A stretch of 64,000 nucleotides of DNA from Bacillota bacterium (GTDB lineage: Bacteria > Bacillota > Clostridia > Lachnospirales > Lachnospiraceae): contig JAFAGA010000019.1 in assembly GCA_023423045.1 (NCBI GenBank), positions 1 to 64,000 of the forward strand, given 5' to 3'. Positions within the stretch are counted from its first letter, which is position 1, and each line of letters begins with the position of its first letter. The notes below the pieces were generated by a model, which did not search any database, was not told the DNA's origin, and saw only the letters and a list, made by a program, of their open reading frames with translations. The translations under genes were made by a program, and so were the position numbers. Positions 25,142-34,087 of the stretch are shown here, piece by piece.

Positions 25142-26329
25142 ATGGGTAAAAAAATCAGCAATAAGGTAACTTGGGTCGGTAAAATTGATTGGGAGCTGAA
25201 GCATTTTCATGGACAGGAGTATTCTACAAGAAAAGGATCTTCCTATAACTCCTATTTAATCAGGGATGAAAAGATCGTGTTAATTGATACGGTTTGGCAG
25301 CCCTTTGATAAGGAATTTGTCAGCCGGCTGAAGCAGGAAGTTGATTTAAAAAGTATTGATTATATTGTCATGAATCACAACGAAGTGGACCATAGCGGGG
25401 CATTGCCCGAGCTTATGCGGGAAATCCCGGATACCCCCATCTATTGTACTGCCAACGGAGCAAAGATCCTGAAAGGACATTATCATGAGGATTGGGATTT
25501 TCATGTTGTGGCCACCGGCGATACCCTGAATATCGGAGAAGGAACTCTGACCTTTGTAGAAGCACCGATGCTGCATTGGCCGGATACTATGTTCACCTAT
25601 CTTTCCGGTGAAAACATTCTCTTCAGCAATGATGCCTTCGGACAGCATTATGCGACGGAGGGCCTGTACAATGATCAGGCGGATCAGGATGAGCTCCATG
25701 CGGAAGCGATCAAATATTACGCTAATATATTAACACCCTTTAGCAGGCTGGTGACAAAGAAGATAGAAGAAGTTCTTAGTTTCAATCTTCCGGTTAATAT
25801 GATTTGTCCGAGTCATGGAGTGATTTGGAAGGAGAATCCTACCCAGATCGTGGAGCAGTATCTGGAATGGGCTAAGGATTATCAGGAAAATCAAATTACT
25901 ATAGTTTATGATACCATGTGGAATTCAACCAGACGAATGGCAGAAGCCATTGCTCAGGGAATAACGGAACAGGACAGCGAGGTTACCGTCAAACTGATGA
26001 ATGCTTCCAAGGAGGATAAAAACGACGTAATCACCCAGATATTCAAATCAAAAATGATCCTGATGGGAGCACCTACGGTTAATAACGGCTACCTTTACTC
26101 TCTGGGAGGCCTTCTGGAGATGGCAAAGGGACTGAAGTTTAAGAACAAGAAAGCGGCAGCCTTCGGAAGCTACGGCTGGAGCGGCGAGGCGGTGAAACTG
26201 CTGACCGGCCATCTTCGGGATGCGGGGTTCACAATCATGAATGACGGACTTCGTCAGCTTTGGGTACCGGATGAGGAGCATCTGCTGGAGTGTGTCGCTT
26301 ACGGCAGGGATATTATAAATCAGAATTAG
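25142..26329 (+). CDS. fprA: Flavodiiron protein (FprA, A-type)
   Basis: Flavodiiron proteins reduce oxygen to water or nitric oxide to nitrous oxide, protecting anaerobes. The 395-residue product has an N-terminal metallo-beta-lactamase domain with the di-iron ligand motif His79-Asn-Glu81-Val-Asp83-His84, a later HWPDT histidine, and SNDAFGQH. The C-terminal flavodoxin domain (about 255-390) contains YDTMWNSTRRMA for FMN binding. No rubredoxin or flavin-reductase extension is present, so this is the simple A class. The ATG at 25142 has GGAGG 7 bases upstream. Confidence 0.94.
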   Translation: MGKKISNKVTWVGKIDWELKHFHGQEYSTRKGSSYNSYLIRDEKIVLIDTVWQPFDKEFVSRLKQEVDLKSIDYIVMNHNEVDHSGALPELMREIPDTPIYCTANGAKILKGHYHEDWDFHVVATGDTLNIGEGTLTFVEAPMLHWPDTMFTYLSGENILFSNDAFGQHYATEGLYNDQADQDELHAEAIKYYANILTPFSRLVTKKIEEVLSFNLPVNMICPSHGVIWKENPTQIVEQYLEWAKDYQENQITIVYDTMWNSTRRMAEAIAQGITEQDSEVTVKLMNASKEDKNDVITQIFKSKMILMGAPTVNNGYLYSLGGLLEMAKGLKFKNKKAAAFGSYGWSGEAVKLLTGHLRDAGFTIMNDGLRQLWVPDEEHLLECVAYGRDIINQN

Positions 26330-26392
26330 TAAGTCGGATTGAATAAACCAGGAGGAACAATTAGACTTAATAAGTGAAAATCAGTAAGTTAG

Positions 26393-26432
26393 AGGAAGGA
26401 TGTGGAACGGTTGTTTCAGTCCTTCCTTTTTT
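26393..26432 (+). terminator. Terminator of the flavodiiron gene
   Basis: Arms AGGAAGGA (26393-26400) and TCCTTCCT (26420-26427) followed by TTTTT. Confidence 0.8.
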
Positions 26433-26606
26433 AATAAAATTGAAAAAGAGTCAACATAACAGCAATTAAGGTAACATTTTATCCTTTTTTTTAAAAAGCT
26501 GCCATTTTTTAAAAAAAAACTTGAAAATAATGCAACGATTTCCAGGTTTCCTTCGTTTATTAGTTAGAGGTATTTAATTATCTAATATGGGACGAGGGAG
26601 GATTTT

Positions 26607-26831
26607 ATGAAACAAATGGTATACCGATACAGATTCAGTAAATTTAAATGTTTTCTGAATGGTTTGTTATTTGCTGTTATTTCAATGATTGCATTGCTGC
26701 TTTGTCTTTCTGATATTTCCAAAGCCGCTGACTCCGAGGTTATCCTGCCCTTTTTTGTTGCTATCATCAGTATGCTGCTGGGTATCATCTCAATGCTTCA
26801 TGATAATAGAATACGGAAGGAAAAGGTATAA
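26607..26831 (+). CDS. Small two-segment membrane protein, unknown
   Basis: A 74-residue protein with a basic N terminus and two hydrophobic segments (about residues 15-35 and 45-64), ending in a charged tail. GGGAGG lies 7 bases before the ATG, which supports real translation. I recognise no family. It sits between a terminator and the promoter of the KDG kinase gene, so it appears to be transcribed alone. Confidence 0.6.
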   Translation: MKQMVYRYRFSKFKCFLNGLLFAVISMIALLLCLSDISKAADSEVILPFFVAIISMLLGIISMLHDNRIRKEKV

Positions 26832-26875
26832 CCAAACGACAGCAATAATTGCGAGTTTTTGAGGTCTTTTTGCCA

Positions 26876-26904
26876 TTGACGAATATCGCTCCGGGAACTA
26901 TACT
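26876..26904 (+). promoter_or_regulatory. Promoter of the KDG kinase gene
   Basis: -35 TTGACG (26876-26881), a 17-base spacer and -10 TATACT (26899-26904), about 45 bases before the start codon. Confidence 0.7.
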
Positions 26905-26950
26905 ATTTATGAATTGTGATCATCATTTTTACTAGAAGGAGAGAGATAAC

Positions 26951-27973
26951 ATGGCAAAAGTAATTACAATGGGAGAGATAATGCTCCGTCTTTCGACCCC
27001 CGGATATCAGAAGTTTATTCAATCCGACAGCTTTGATGTATGCTATGGCGGAGGGGAGGCAAATGTAGCCGTATCCCTGGCCAATTACGGACATGATACA
27101 TATTTTGTTACAAAGGTCCCGAAGAATCCCATCGGGGACTGTGCGGTTGCCGCATTAAGAAAACATAATGTGAATTGCGATTTTGTTGCAAGGGGCGGAG
27201 AGAGGCTGGGAATCTACTTCCTTGAAACCGGCGCTTCCATGAGAGCCTCGAATGTAGTATATGACAGAGCTCATGCATCCATTGCAGAGGCTGAGCCCTC
27301 TGATTTTGACTTCGATTCGATTTTTGAAGGAGCCGACTGGTTCCACTTTACCGGAATTACTCCTGCCATCAGTGATAAGGCGGCGTATTTGACGGAAGAG
27401 GCATTGAAGGCGGCTAAAGCTAAGAATATTACGGTTTCCGTGGATCTTAACTTCCGCAAGAAGCTCTGGTCCTCCGAGAAGGCACAGAGAATTATGACTA
27501 ATTTGATGCAATACGTGGATGTGTGCATCGGCAATGAAGAAGACGCGGAAAAAGTGCTTGGCTTCAAGCCCGGTAAAACTGATGTAACCAGCGGTGAGCT
27601 GGAACTTGCAGGATACCAGGATATCTTTGAACAGATGATCAAAAAATTCAACTTTAAATATGTAGTAAGCTCCCTGAGAGAAAGCTATTCCGCTTCCGAC
27701 AACGGTTGGTCGGCTTGTATCTATGACGGTACGAATTTCTACCATTCCAGAAAGTACAATATCCGTATTGTTGACCGCGTGGGCGGCGGAGATGCTTTTG
27801 CCGGCGGTTTAATCTGCGGTCTGCTGGATGGAAAGTCCATGGAGCAAGCGCTGGAATTTGGCGTTGCGGCTTCCGCATTAAAGCATACGATACCCGGAGA
27901 TCTCAATCTTGTCTCCAGAGCCGATGTGGATGCGCTGGTAGGCGGAGATGCTTCCGGAAGAGTGCAAAGGTAA
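26951..27973 (+). CDS. kdgK: 2-keto-3-deoxygluconate kinase, PfkB family
   Basis: Sugar kinase of 340 residues. The N-terminal GEIMLRLS start, YGGGEANVAVSLANYG (sugar binding) and the PfkB signature DRVGGGDAFAGGLICGL with its catalytic aspartate are clear. The similarity pattern is that of clostridial KdgK, which phosphorylates 2-keto-3-deoxygluconate from pectin or uronate breakdown. No aldolase or uronate gene is adjacent, so the substrate is inferred from the family; a fructokinase-like role is possible. AAGGAGAGAG precedes the ATG. Confidence 0.82.
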   Translation: MAKVITMGEIMLRLSTPGYQKFIQSDSFDVCYGGGEANVAVSLANYGHDTYFVTKVPKNPIGDCAVAALRKHNVNCDFVARGGERLGIYFLETGASMRASNVVYDRAHASIAEAEPSDFDFDSIFEGADWFHFTGITPAISDKAAYLTEEALKAAKAKNITVSVDLNFRKKLWSSEKAQRIMTNLMQYVDVCIGNEEDAEKVLGFKPGKTDVTSGELELAGYQDIFEQMIKKFNFKYVVSSLRESYSASDNGWSACIYDGTNFYHSRKYNIRIVDRVGGGDAFAGGLICGLLDGKSMEQALEFGVAASALKHTIPGDLNLVSRADVDALVGGDASGRVQR

Positions 27974-28017
27974 TAAATATCAGCGAATATAAACAAATAT
28001 CAAAAACAGCATTGAAA

Positions 28018-28042
28018 GGCCTGCAGCAGCTGCAGGCCCTTT
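28018..28042 (+). terminator. Terminator of the KDG kinase gene
   Basis: Perfect GC-rich arms GGCCTGCAG (28018-28026) and CTGCAGGCC (28030-28038) with a 3-base loop, then a short T-rich stretch. Confidence 0.75.
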
Positions 28043-28052
28043 ATAATATTGA

Positions 28053-28256
28053 TTAGTATATTCTATTAACCTTGATGAAGGTGATATCTCGAAATATTAT
28101 AAAATCGAAATTCTCAGAAGTGATCACATGATAGGAATTAACAATAGGATTATTGTAATAGGTGATTTCAGTATATATTTTATCAACTTTACCCGTACGG
28201 ATATCGCCTATAATTTGACTGAATCTTGAATGATCAGAAAAGTATACTATGATATT
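28053..28256 (-). pseudogene. Possible gene remnant without a start codon
   Basis: On the - strand a frame of about 67 codons is open between stops and ends at 28053-28055. Its conceptual product has an ordinary mixed composition (for example DIRTGKVDKIYTEITYYNNP) but no ATG, GTG or TTG in a sensible place and no ribosome-binding site. The surrounding gap (27974-28434) holds no other gene. It may be the tail of a decayed gene or chance. Confidence 0.22.
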
Positions 28257-28434
28257 TCAAATAATGAGAAGGATTAGGCGGCTGCTTCAGGCGATAGAGA
28301 CTATTTCCTCAAAATGGCTTGATCCCCAGGCGGGTTTTACAGCACAGGAAAGAAAAAGTGCTTGATTATTTTTATATTACCGATTATCATTAAGAATGTC
28401 TGAAAATTTATAAATATATGGAGGAACGACAAAA

Positions 28435-28971
28435 ATGAGAAAAATTCGAGTGAAAGCAAAAAAGGTGGAAAAGTCCGAAGAATTCTTTGATTCCAAAAAG
28501 CAACTATACCGGGCAGGTATTGTGGTTGCTGTAATATTAATTATTATAGGGATATTCATATACATCGAGAATACGGACAATAAAATTGTCGTCAATAATA
28601 ATACGGATCTGAAGCTGGAATATGTTAAGGCATTCTTTGTCGGTCCCGAGGAAGCTTATAACGAGGGCATCAATATTACTGATCTGGCTGTGGGAGAGAA
28701 GCAGGTTCTGCCCCAGGAGCCCATCAATTTGTTCTATGCGGAGGCCAATCTGGAGGTTCGGTTTAAATTTGAGGGTCATGACGAATTATTTGTTGACGCC
28801 GGGTATTTTGATGATAATTTTTCTGGCAAGATCACAATCAATTTCGGAACAGACAAAGACGGCAGGATATCTTTGAAGGTGAAGGCAAAGCCCGGAATTT
28901 TTAATAACCCAAGAATCATCTGTGATGAGTATTTTATCGTTAATCTGGAAGAAGGATATGTAGAAGACTAA
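28435..28971 (+). CDS. Membrane-anchored protein of unknown function
   Basis: A 178-residue protein. It has a very basic N terminus (MRKIRVKAKKVEK), one membrane segment (about residues 27-44) and a largely acidic extracytoplasmic part of about 130 residues rich in beta-prone sequence. I recognise no domain. GGAGGAACGAC lies before the ATG. The gap upstream shows no clear promoter. The aconitase-family gene begins 56 bases downstream, so the two may be co-transcribed, which gives no obvious functional hint. Confidence 0.7.
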   Translation: MRKIRVKAKKVEKSEEFFDSKKQLYRAGIVVAVILIIIGIFIYIENTDNKIVVNNNTDLKLEYVKAFFVGPEEAYNEGINITDLAVGEKQVLPQEPINLFYAEANLEVRFKFEGHDELFVDAGYFDDNFSGKITINFGTDKDGRISLKVKAKPGIFNNPRIICDEYFIVNLEEGYVED

Positions 28972-29027
28972 AGGACAAGCTGGCTGGATACGATGCATTT
29001 ACGCACATAGGAAGAGTGGAGGAAACG

Positions 29028-31316
29028 ATGATAAAGCTGTATGAAAACGGTGCTTATTTGATTAATGGCAGAGAAATTTTGGATGAATCGGAGTTTGCCG
29101 GAGTAAAGGCTAAGACCGGTTTTTCGGGGGATAAGGAGACGGCCGCAAAAGGGACCATGGCATATGGGATCTTAAATAGACATAATACCTCGGCTGATGA
29201 CAGAAAATTAAAAATCAGGTTTGATAAGCTGACCTCTCACGACATTACCTTTGTCGGCATAATTCAGACGGCGAGAGCCAGCGGTCTTGAGAAATTCCCG
29301 GTTCCTTATGTGCTCACCAATTGCCATAACAGCCTTTGCGCCGTTGGAGGAACCATTAACGAGGATGATCATATGTTTGGTCTTTCCTGTGCGAAGAAAT
29401 ACGGCGGAGTCTATGTTCCGCCTCACCAGGCCGTAATACACCAATATGCACGGGAGGTGCTGGCAGAGGGCGGTTCCATGATCCTGGGCTCGGACAGCCA
29501 TACCCGTTACGGAGCTCTGGGAACCATGGCTGTTGGAGAAGGCGGACCGGAGCTGGTAAAGCAGCTGCTGAAGCGCACCTACGATATTAATATGCCTGAG
29601 GTGGTAGCCGTATATCTGACCGGGACTCCCCGGAAGGGAGTAGGGCCCCAGGACGTTGCCCTGGCGATTATCGGGGCGGTATTTTCCAATGGATATGTTA
29701 ATAATAAGGTGATGGAATTTGTCGGAGACGGCATCGATAATTTGAGTGTGGATTACCGCATCGGCATCGATGTAATGACTACCGAAACCACCTGTCTTTC
29801 TTCCATATGGAGAACGGACGGGGCTGTGAAGGAGTTCTATGAGATTCATGGCAGACCGGAGGCCTATAAAGAATTGGCTCCGGAGCAGGTGGCATATTAC
29901 GACGGGCTAATTCATGTGGATCTGTCGGAGATTAAGCCAATGATTGCCATGCCTTTCCATCCCAGCAATGTATATACCATTGATGAAGTGAATGCAAATC
30001 TGTATGATATTCTGGATGAAGTAGAAAAGAAGGCTCAGGTCAGCCTGGATAATAATAAAATCAAATATTCCTTAAAGGATAAGATTCGTAATGGAAGGCT
30101 ATATGTGGATCAGGGTACCATCGCAGGCTGCGCAGGCGGCGGCTTTGAGAATATCTGTGATGCGGCTGACATCCTGAACGGCCGATTTATCGGTGCGGAT
30201 GAATTTTCCCTGAGCGTATATCCGGCCAGCCAGCCGTTATTTATGGAGTTGGTAAAGAACGGAGCGGTAGCTAAATTAATGGCCAGCGGTGCGACCATAC
30301 GGACAGCCTTCTGCGGCCCCTGCTTTGGAGCAGGAGATGTTCCGGCCAATAATGGCTTCAGCATCCGCCATACCACAAGAAACTTCCCTAACCGGGAAGG
30401 CTCCAAGATAACCAATGGACAGATTGCTTCCGTTGCCCTGATGGATGCCAGATCCATTGCCGCAACCGCTGCAAATCAGGGTTATTTAACCTCGGCGGAG
30501 GATATTGATGTTAACTTCACCAGACCGCATTACTATTTTGATCGTACCATATATGATAACCGGATATATAACGGTATCGGCAAGCCGGACAGCAGCGTAG
30601 AGCTGAAATTTGGCCCTGGAATCGTAGATTGGCCGTCCATGACAGCCTTGAGCGAGGATATGATCCTGAAGGTGGTATCCATGATTCATGATCCGGTGAC
30701 CACCACGGATGAATTAATTCCATCAGGTGAGACCTCTTCCTTCCGTTCCAATCCATTGGGGCTGGCGGAATATACCCTGTCCCGCAAGGACCCGGAGTAT
30801 GTAGGGCGGGCAAAAGAGGTTCAGAAAGCGGAAAAAGCAAGACTTGCTATCGAAAGTACCAGAGAGACTATCATCAATGCGAATCCGGAACTGGAGGAGG
30901 TATTTGGTAGGATATCGGAGAAATTCTCTTTTGATGCAGGAACGACGCAGATTGGAAGCACAATCTATGCAGTCAAGCCCGGGGATGGCTCCGCAAGAGA
31001 GCAGGCAGCCAGCTGCCAGAAGGTGCTGGGCGGTTTTGCCAACATTGCCAGGGAATACGCTACCAAGCGCTACCGTTCCAATCTGATCAATTGGGGTATG
31101 CTTCCTTTTCTCTTCAAGGGAGAACTGCCCTTTGAGAAAGGGGATTATCTTTTCATCAAGGATATCCGCGGTGCAGTTGCAGGAAAGATCGGCGAAATTA
31201 AGGCTTATGTAGTGAATAAGAACATGAAGGAATTCACACTTACCCTGGGAGAACTTACCGATGACGAGAGGGAGATCATCCTGAAGGGATGCCTGATCAA
31301 TTATTATCATGGATAA
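29028..31316 (+). CDS. Aconitase-family hydratase (YbhJ-like)
   Basis: A 762-residue iron-sulfur hydro-lyase with the aconitase catalytic region and the C-terminal swivel domain. Candidate [4Fe-4S] ligands are the cysteine in AGCAGGG and the pair in FCGPCFGAGD. GSAREQAA in the swivel domain corresponds to the GSSREHA substrate-binding segment of aconitase. It differs from canonical AcnA/AcnB and resembles E. coli YbhJ, whose substrate is not settled. No other TCA-cycle gene is nearby. ATG with GGAGGA 4 bases upstream is preferred over a GTG 12 bases earlier. Confidence 0.82.
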   Translation: MIKLYENGAYLINGREILDESEFAGVKAKTGFSGDKETAAKGTMAYGILNRHNTSADDRKLKIRFDKLTSHDITFVGIIQTARASGLEKFPVPYVLTNCHNSLCAVGGTINEDDHMFGLSCAKKYGGVYVPPHQAVIHQYAREVLAEGGSMILGSDSHTRYGALGTMAVGEGGPELVKQLLKRTYDINMPEVVAVYLTGTPRKGVGPQDVALAIIGAVFSNGYVNNKVMEFVGDGIDNLSVDYRIGIDVMTTETTCLSSIWRTDGAVKEFYEIHGRPEAYKELAPEQVAYYDGLIHVDLSEIKPMIAMPFHPSNVYTIDEVNANLYDILDEVEKKAQVSLDNNKIKYSLKDKIRNGRLYVDQGTIAGCAGGGFENICDAADILNGRFIGADEFSLSVYPASQPLFMELVKNGAVAKLMASGATIRTAFCGPCFGAGDVPANNGFSIRHTTRNFPNREGSKITNGQIASVALMDARSIAATAANQGYLTSAEDIDVNFTRPHYYFDRTIYDNRIYNGIGKPDSSVELKFGPGIVDWPSMTALSEDMILKVVSMIHDPVTTTDELIPSGETSSFRSNPLGLAEYTLSRKDPEYVGRAKEVQKAEKARLAIESTRETIINANPELEEVFGRISEKFSFDAGTTQIGSTIYAVKPGDGSAREQAASCQKVLGGFANIAREYATKRYRSNLINWGMLPFLFKGELPFEKGDYLFIKDIRGAVAGKIGEIKAYVVNKNMKEFTLTLGELTDDEREIILKGCLINYYHG

Positions 31317-31330
31317 ACAGGAATAAATTG

Positions 31331-31405
31331 GGCACAGATGCCTTCATAAATACAAGGGAAGATAAGTAAGTATGCTTCCGCCTGTATTTTGGGAGTATCT
31401 GTGCC
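31331..31405 (+). terminator. Long hairpin terminator after the hydratase gene
   Basis: Outer arms GGCACAGAT (31331-31339) and ATCTGTGCC (31397-31405) enclose inner arms AAATACA...GGGAAG and CTTCC...TGTATTT. A moderately T-rich stretch follows. The rest of the gap to 31687 is AT-rich with no gene. Confidence 0.6.
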
Positions 31406-31687
31406 TTATTTCTTTGGAAAAATCCAATGAATTCTGCGGATTTGGGGCCATCAATCCGGTATTGCTTTCAAGTTCCTTCACTGTTAAAATAATAATAACA
31501 GCAAAAAGCGACAGTCCATAGAAACAGGAAGAGGACGCTGGAATTATTGTATTCCAACCTCGGCATCCTATGGAATTAAGGGATAAAAAGGATGGCAAGT
31601 TCAATCAAATATTCACATTCTTAGCAATACCATAATACGTTCATTTTATTATAATAAAAGTATTAACTGAGGAGGTGCGTGATTTTT

Positions 31688-34087
31688 ATGAAATACGGAT
31701 ATTTTGACAATGAGCATCAGGAGTATGTGATTGAAAGAGTGGATCTGCCAACCTCATGGACGAATTACATTGGTGTCAGAGATATGTGTGCGGTCATCAA
31801 TCACACGGCAGGAGGGTATGTTTTCTATAAATCACCGGAATATCACCGGATCACACGTTTTCGCGCCAACAGCATTCCGATGGACCGTCCGGGTCATTAT
31901 GTATATCTCCGGGATGATGAAAGCGGAGATTATTGGAGTGTGTCCTGGCAGCCTGTGGGCAAGTCCCTGGAGGAAGCAAAGTATGAGTGCCGGCATGGCT
32001 TGTCCTATACCAAATATTCCTGCTCCTATCATGGGATAGACGCACAGCAGAAGCTTTTCATTCCCATTGATGATCCTGTGGAGCTGTGGGATGTGACCAT
32101 TAAGAATACCGGCAGCAGCAGGAGGAAGCTGAGCGTATTCTCTTATCTTGAGTTTTCCTATCATCATATTGATATGGATAACCGGAATTTCCAGATGAGC
32201 AATTATGCGGCAGGCTCTTCCTATGAGGACGGCATTATTGAGCATGATTTGTTCTACGAGGAGTTCGGCTATCAGTTTTTTACCGCTAATTTTACTCCGG
32301 ACAGCTTTGACTGTCTTCGGGATAGATTCATCGGGATATACCATACCGAGGATAATCCGGTGGCGGTACAAAGAGGTATTTGCAGCGGCTCCTACGAGAA
32401 GGGCAACAATCATTGCGGTTCCCTGCACAAACGGATCACCCTGGAGCCGGGAGAAGAGATTCGTCTTGTATTCCTGCTGGGAGAGGGGAACCGGGAGGAA
32501 GGAAGAAAAATCCGGGCAAAATATTCGGATTTTGCTGTAATCGATCAGGCGTATCGTCAGATGTCCGGTTACTGGAAGGACAAGAGAAACAAGCTTCAGA
32601 TTCAGACCCCCAATGAGGGAATGAATACCCTGATTAATATCTGGACCCTGTATCAGGCGGAGATTAATGTAATGTTTTCCCGTTTCGCCTCTTTTATCGA
32701 GGTTGGCGGAAGAACCGGTCTCGGATATCGGGATACCTCACAGGATGCTATGACTGTAGTACATTCTAATCCGGGAAAATGCCGTCAGAGAATTGTGGAA
32801 CTGCTTCGTGCGCTGGTATCCAAGGGATACGGCCTTCATCTGTTCCAGCCGGAATGGTTTGATCCGGACAATAGTGCAAAGCCCTTCAAATCCCCTACGG
32901 TAATTCCCGTACCGGATAAGAACGATGTGATTCACGGAATTGACCAGGCCTGCTCGGATGATGCATTATGGCTGGTCAGCTCTATTGCGGAATATGTGAA
33001 GGAAACCGGTGAATTTGATTTTCTGGAGGAAGTCATCACCTATGCCGACGGAGGCAGCGGCACGGTATATGAGCATATGAAGAGAATACTGGACTTTTCC
33101 AATGAACAGGTGGGGAGTCACGGTGTCTGTAAGGGACTTCGCGCAGACTGGAATGATTGTCTGAATCTGGGAGGCGGTGAAAGTGCCATGGTATCCTTCC
33201 TGCATTACTGGGCCTTAGGGAATTTCCTTGAACTTGCTGGATTTGCCGGTAATTCTACGGATGTAGAGCGATATGAGGCGATGCAAAAACAGGTCAAGGA
33301 GGTTTGCGAACGGGAGCTTTGGGATCAGGAATGGTATATTCGCGGAATTACCCGGACGGGCAGAAAGATCGGCACCATCTCCGATGCGGAAGGTAAGATT
33401 CATCTGGAGTCCAATGCCTGGGCGGTGCTGTCGGGTCTGGCAGATCCCGAGAAGGGAAGACAGGCCATGGATTCCATCGATAAATACCTGTATACGCCTT
33501 ACGGCATCATGCTGAACGGTCCCTCCTATACCATTCCCGATGAAGAGATTGGGTTCATTACCAGAGTATATCCGGGATTAAAGGAGAACGGCGCAATCTT
33601 CAGTCATCCCAATCCCTGGGCATGGGCGGCGGAATGTATTCTGGGCCGCGGAGACAGGGCGATGAAGTTTTATGAGGCTCTGAGTCCTTATAATCAGAAT
33701 GATATGATCGAAATCAGGGAGGCGGAGCCGTATTCCTACTGTCAGTTTATCATGGGCAGGGAGCACACGGGATTTGGAAGGGCAAGGCATCCTTTTATGA
33801 CAGGAACCGGAGGCTGGGCTTACTTCTCGGCAACCCATTATATGCTGGGCATTCGTCCGGGACTCTCAGAGTTGATTATAGATCCCTGCATTCCCCCGGA
33901 ATGGAAGGAATTCAGCGTCAACCGCACCTGGCGCGGGGCGCAGTACCACATTCACGTTGAGAATCCCCAGGGTGTGATGAAAGGCGTGAAGGAGATAAGA
34001 TTAAACGGAGTGCCGGTGGACAAAATTCCGGAGCAGCCTGGCGGAACAAGCCATGAAGTGCATGTCATCTTAGGGGAGGTTGGATAA
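31688..34087 (+). CDS. chbP: N,N'-diacetylchitobiose phosphorylase, GH94
   Basis: Cytosolic phosphorylase that splits (GlcNAc)2 with phosphate into GlcNAc and GlcNAc-1-phosphate. The 799 residues match the Vibrio enzymes almost end to end, including MKYGYFDN at the start, RPGHYVYLRDD-SGDYWS, GGRTGLGYRD, LRADWNDCLNLGGGES with the catalytic acid Asp487, and AIFSHPNPWAWAAE near the end. These are closer to ChbP than to cellobiose phosphorylase. The ATG at 31688 lies 10 bases after GGAGGTG. Its stop overlaps the mutase start by one base (TAATG). Together they convert chitobiose into glycolytic or cell-wall hexosamine phosphate without spending ATP on one sugar. Confidence 0.92.
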   Translation: MKYGYFDNEHQEYVIERVDLPTSWTNYIGVRDMCAVINHTAGGYVFYKSPEYHRITRFRANSIPMDRPGHYVYLRDDESGDYWSVSWQPVGKSLEEAKYECRHGLSYTKYSCSYHGIDAQQKLFIPIDDPVELWDVTIKNTGSSRRKLSVFSYLEFSYHHIDMDNRNFQMSNYAAGSSYEDGIIEHDLFYEEFGYQFFTANFTPDSFDCLRDRFIGIYHTEDNPVAVQRGICSGSYEKGNNHCGSLHKRITLEPGEEIRLVFLLGEGNREEGRKIRAKYSDFAVIDQAYRQMSGYWKDKRNKLQIQTPNEGMNTLINIWTLYQAEINVMFSRFASFIEVGGRTGLGYRDTSQDAMTVVHSNPGKCRQRIVELLRALVSKGYGLHLFQPEWFDPDNSAKPFKSPTVIPVPDKNDVIHGIDQACSDDALWLVSSIAEYVKETGEFDFLEEVITYADGGSGTVYEHMKRILDFSNEQVGSHGVCKGLRADWNDCLNLGGGESAMVSFLHYWALGNFLELAGFAGNSTDVERYEAMQKQVKEVCERELWDQEWYIRGITRTGRKIGTISDAEGKIHLESNAWAVLSGLADPEKGRQAMDSIDKYLYTPYGIMLNGPSYTIPDEEIGFITRVYPGLKENGAIFSHPNPWAWAAECILGRGDRAMKFYEALSPYNQNDMIEIREAEPYSYCQFIMGREHTGFGRARHPFMTGTGGWAYFSATHYMLGIRPGLSELIIDPCIPPEWKEFSVNRTWRGAQYHIHVENPQGVMKGVKEIRLNGVPVDKIPEQPGGTSHEVHVILGEVG

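Noticed and set aside
31344..31604. 86-codon frame on the - strand before chbP
   Set aside because: It overlaps the hydratase terminator hairpin and has no supporting signal.
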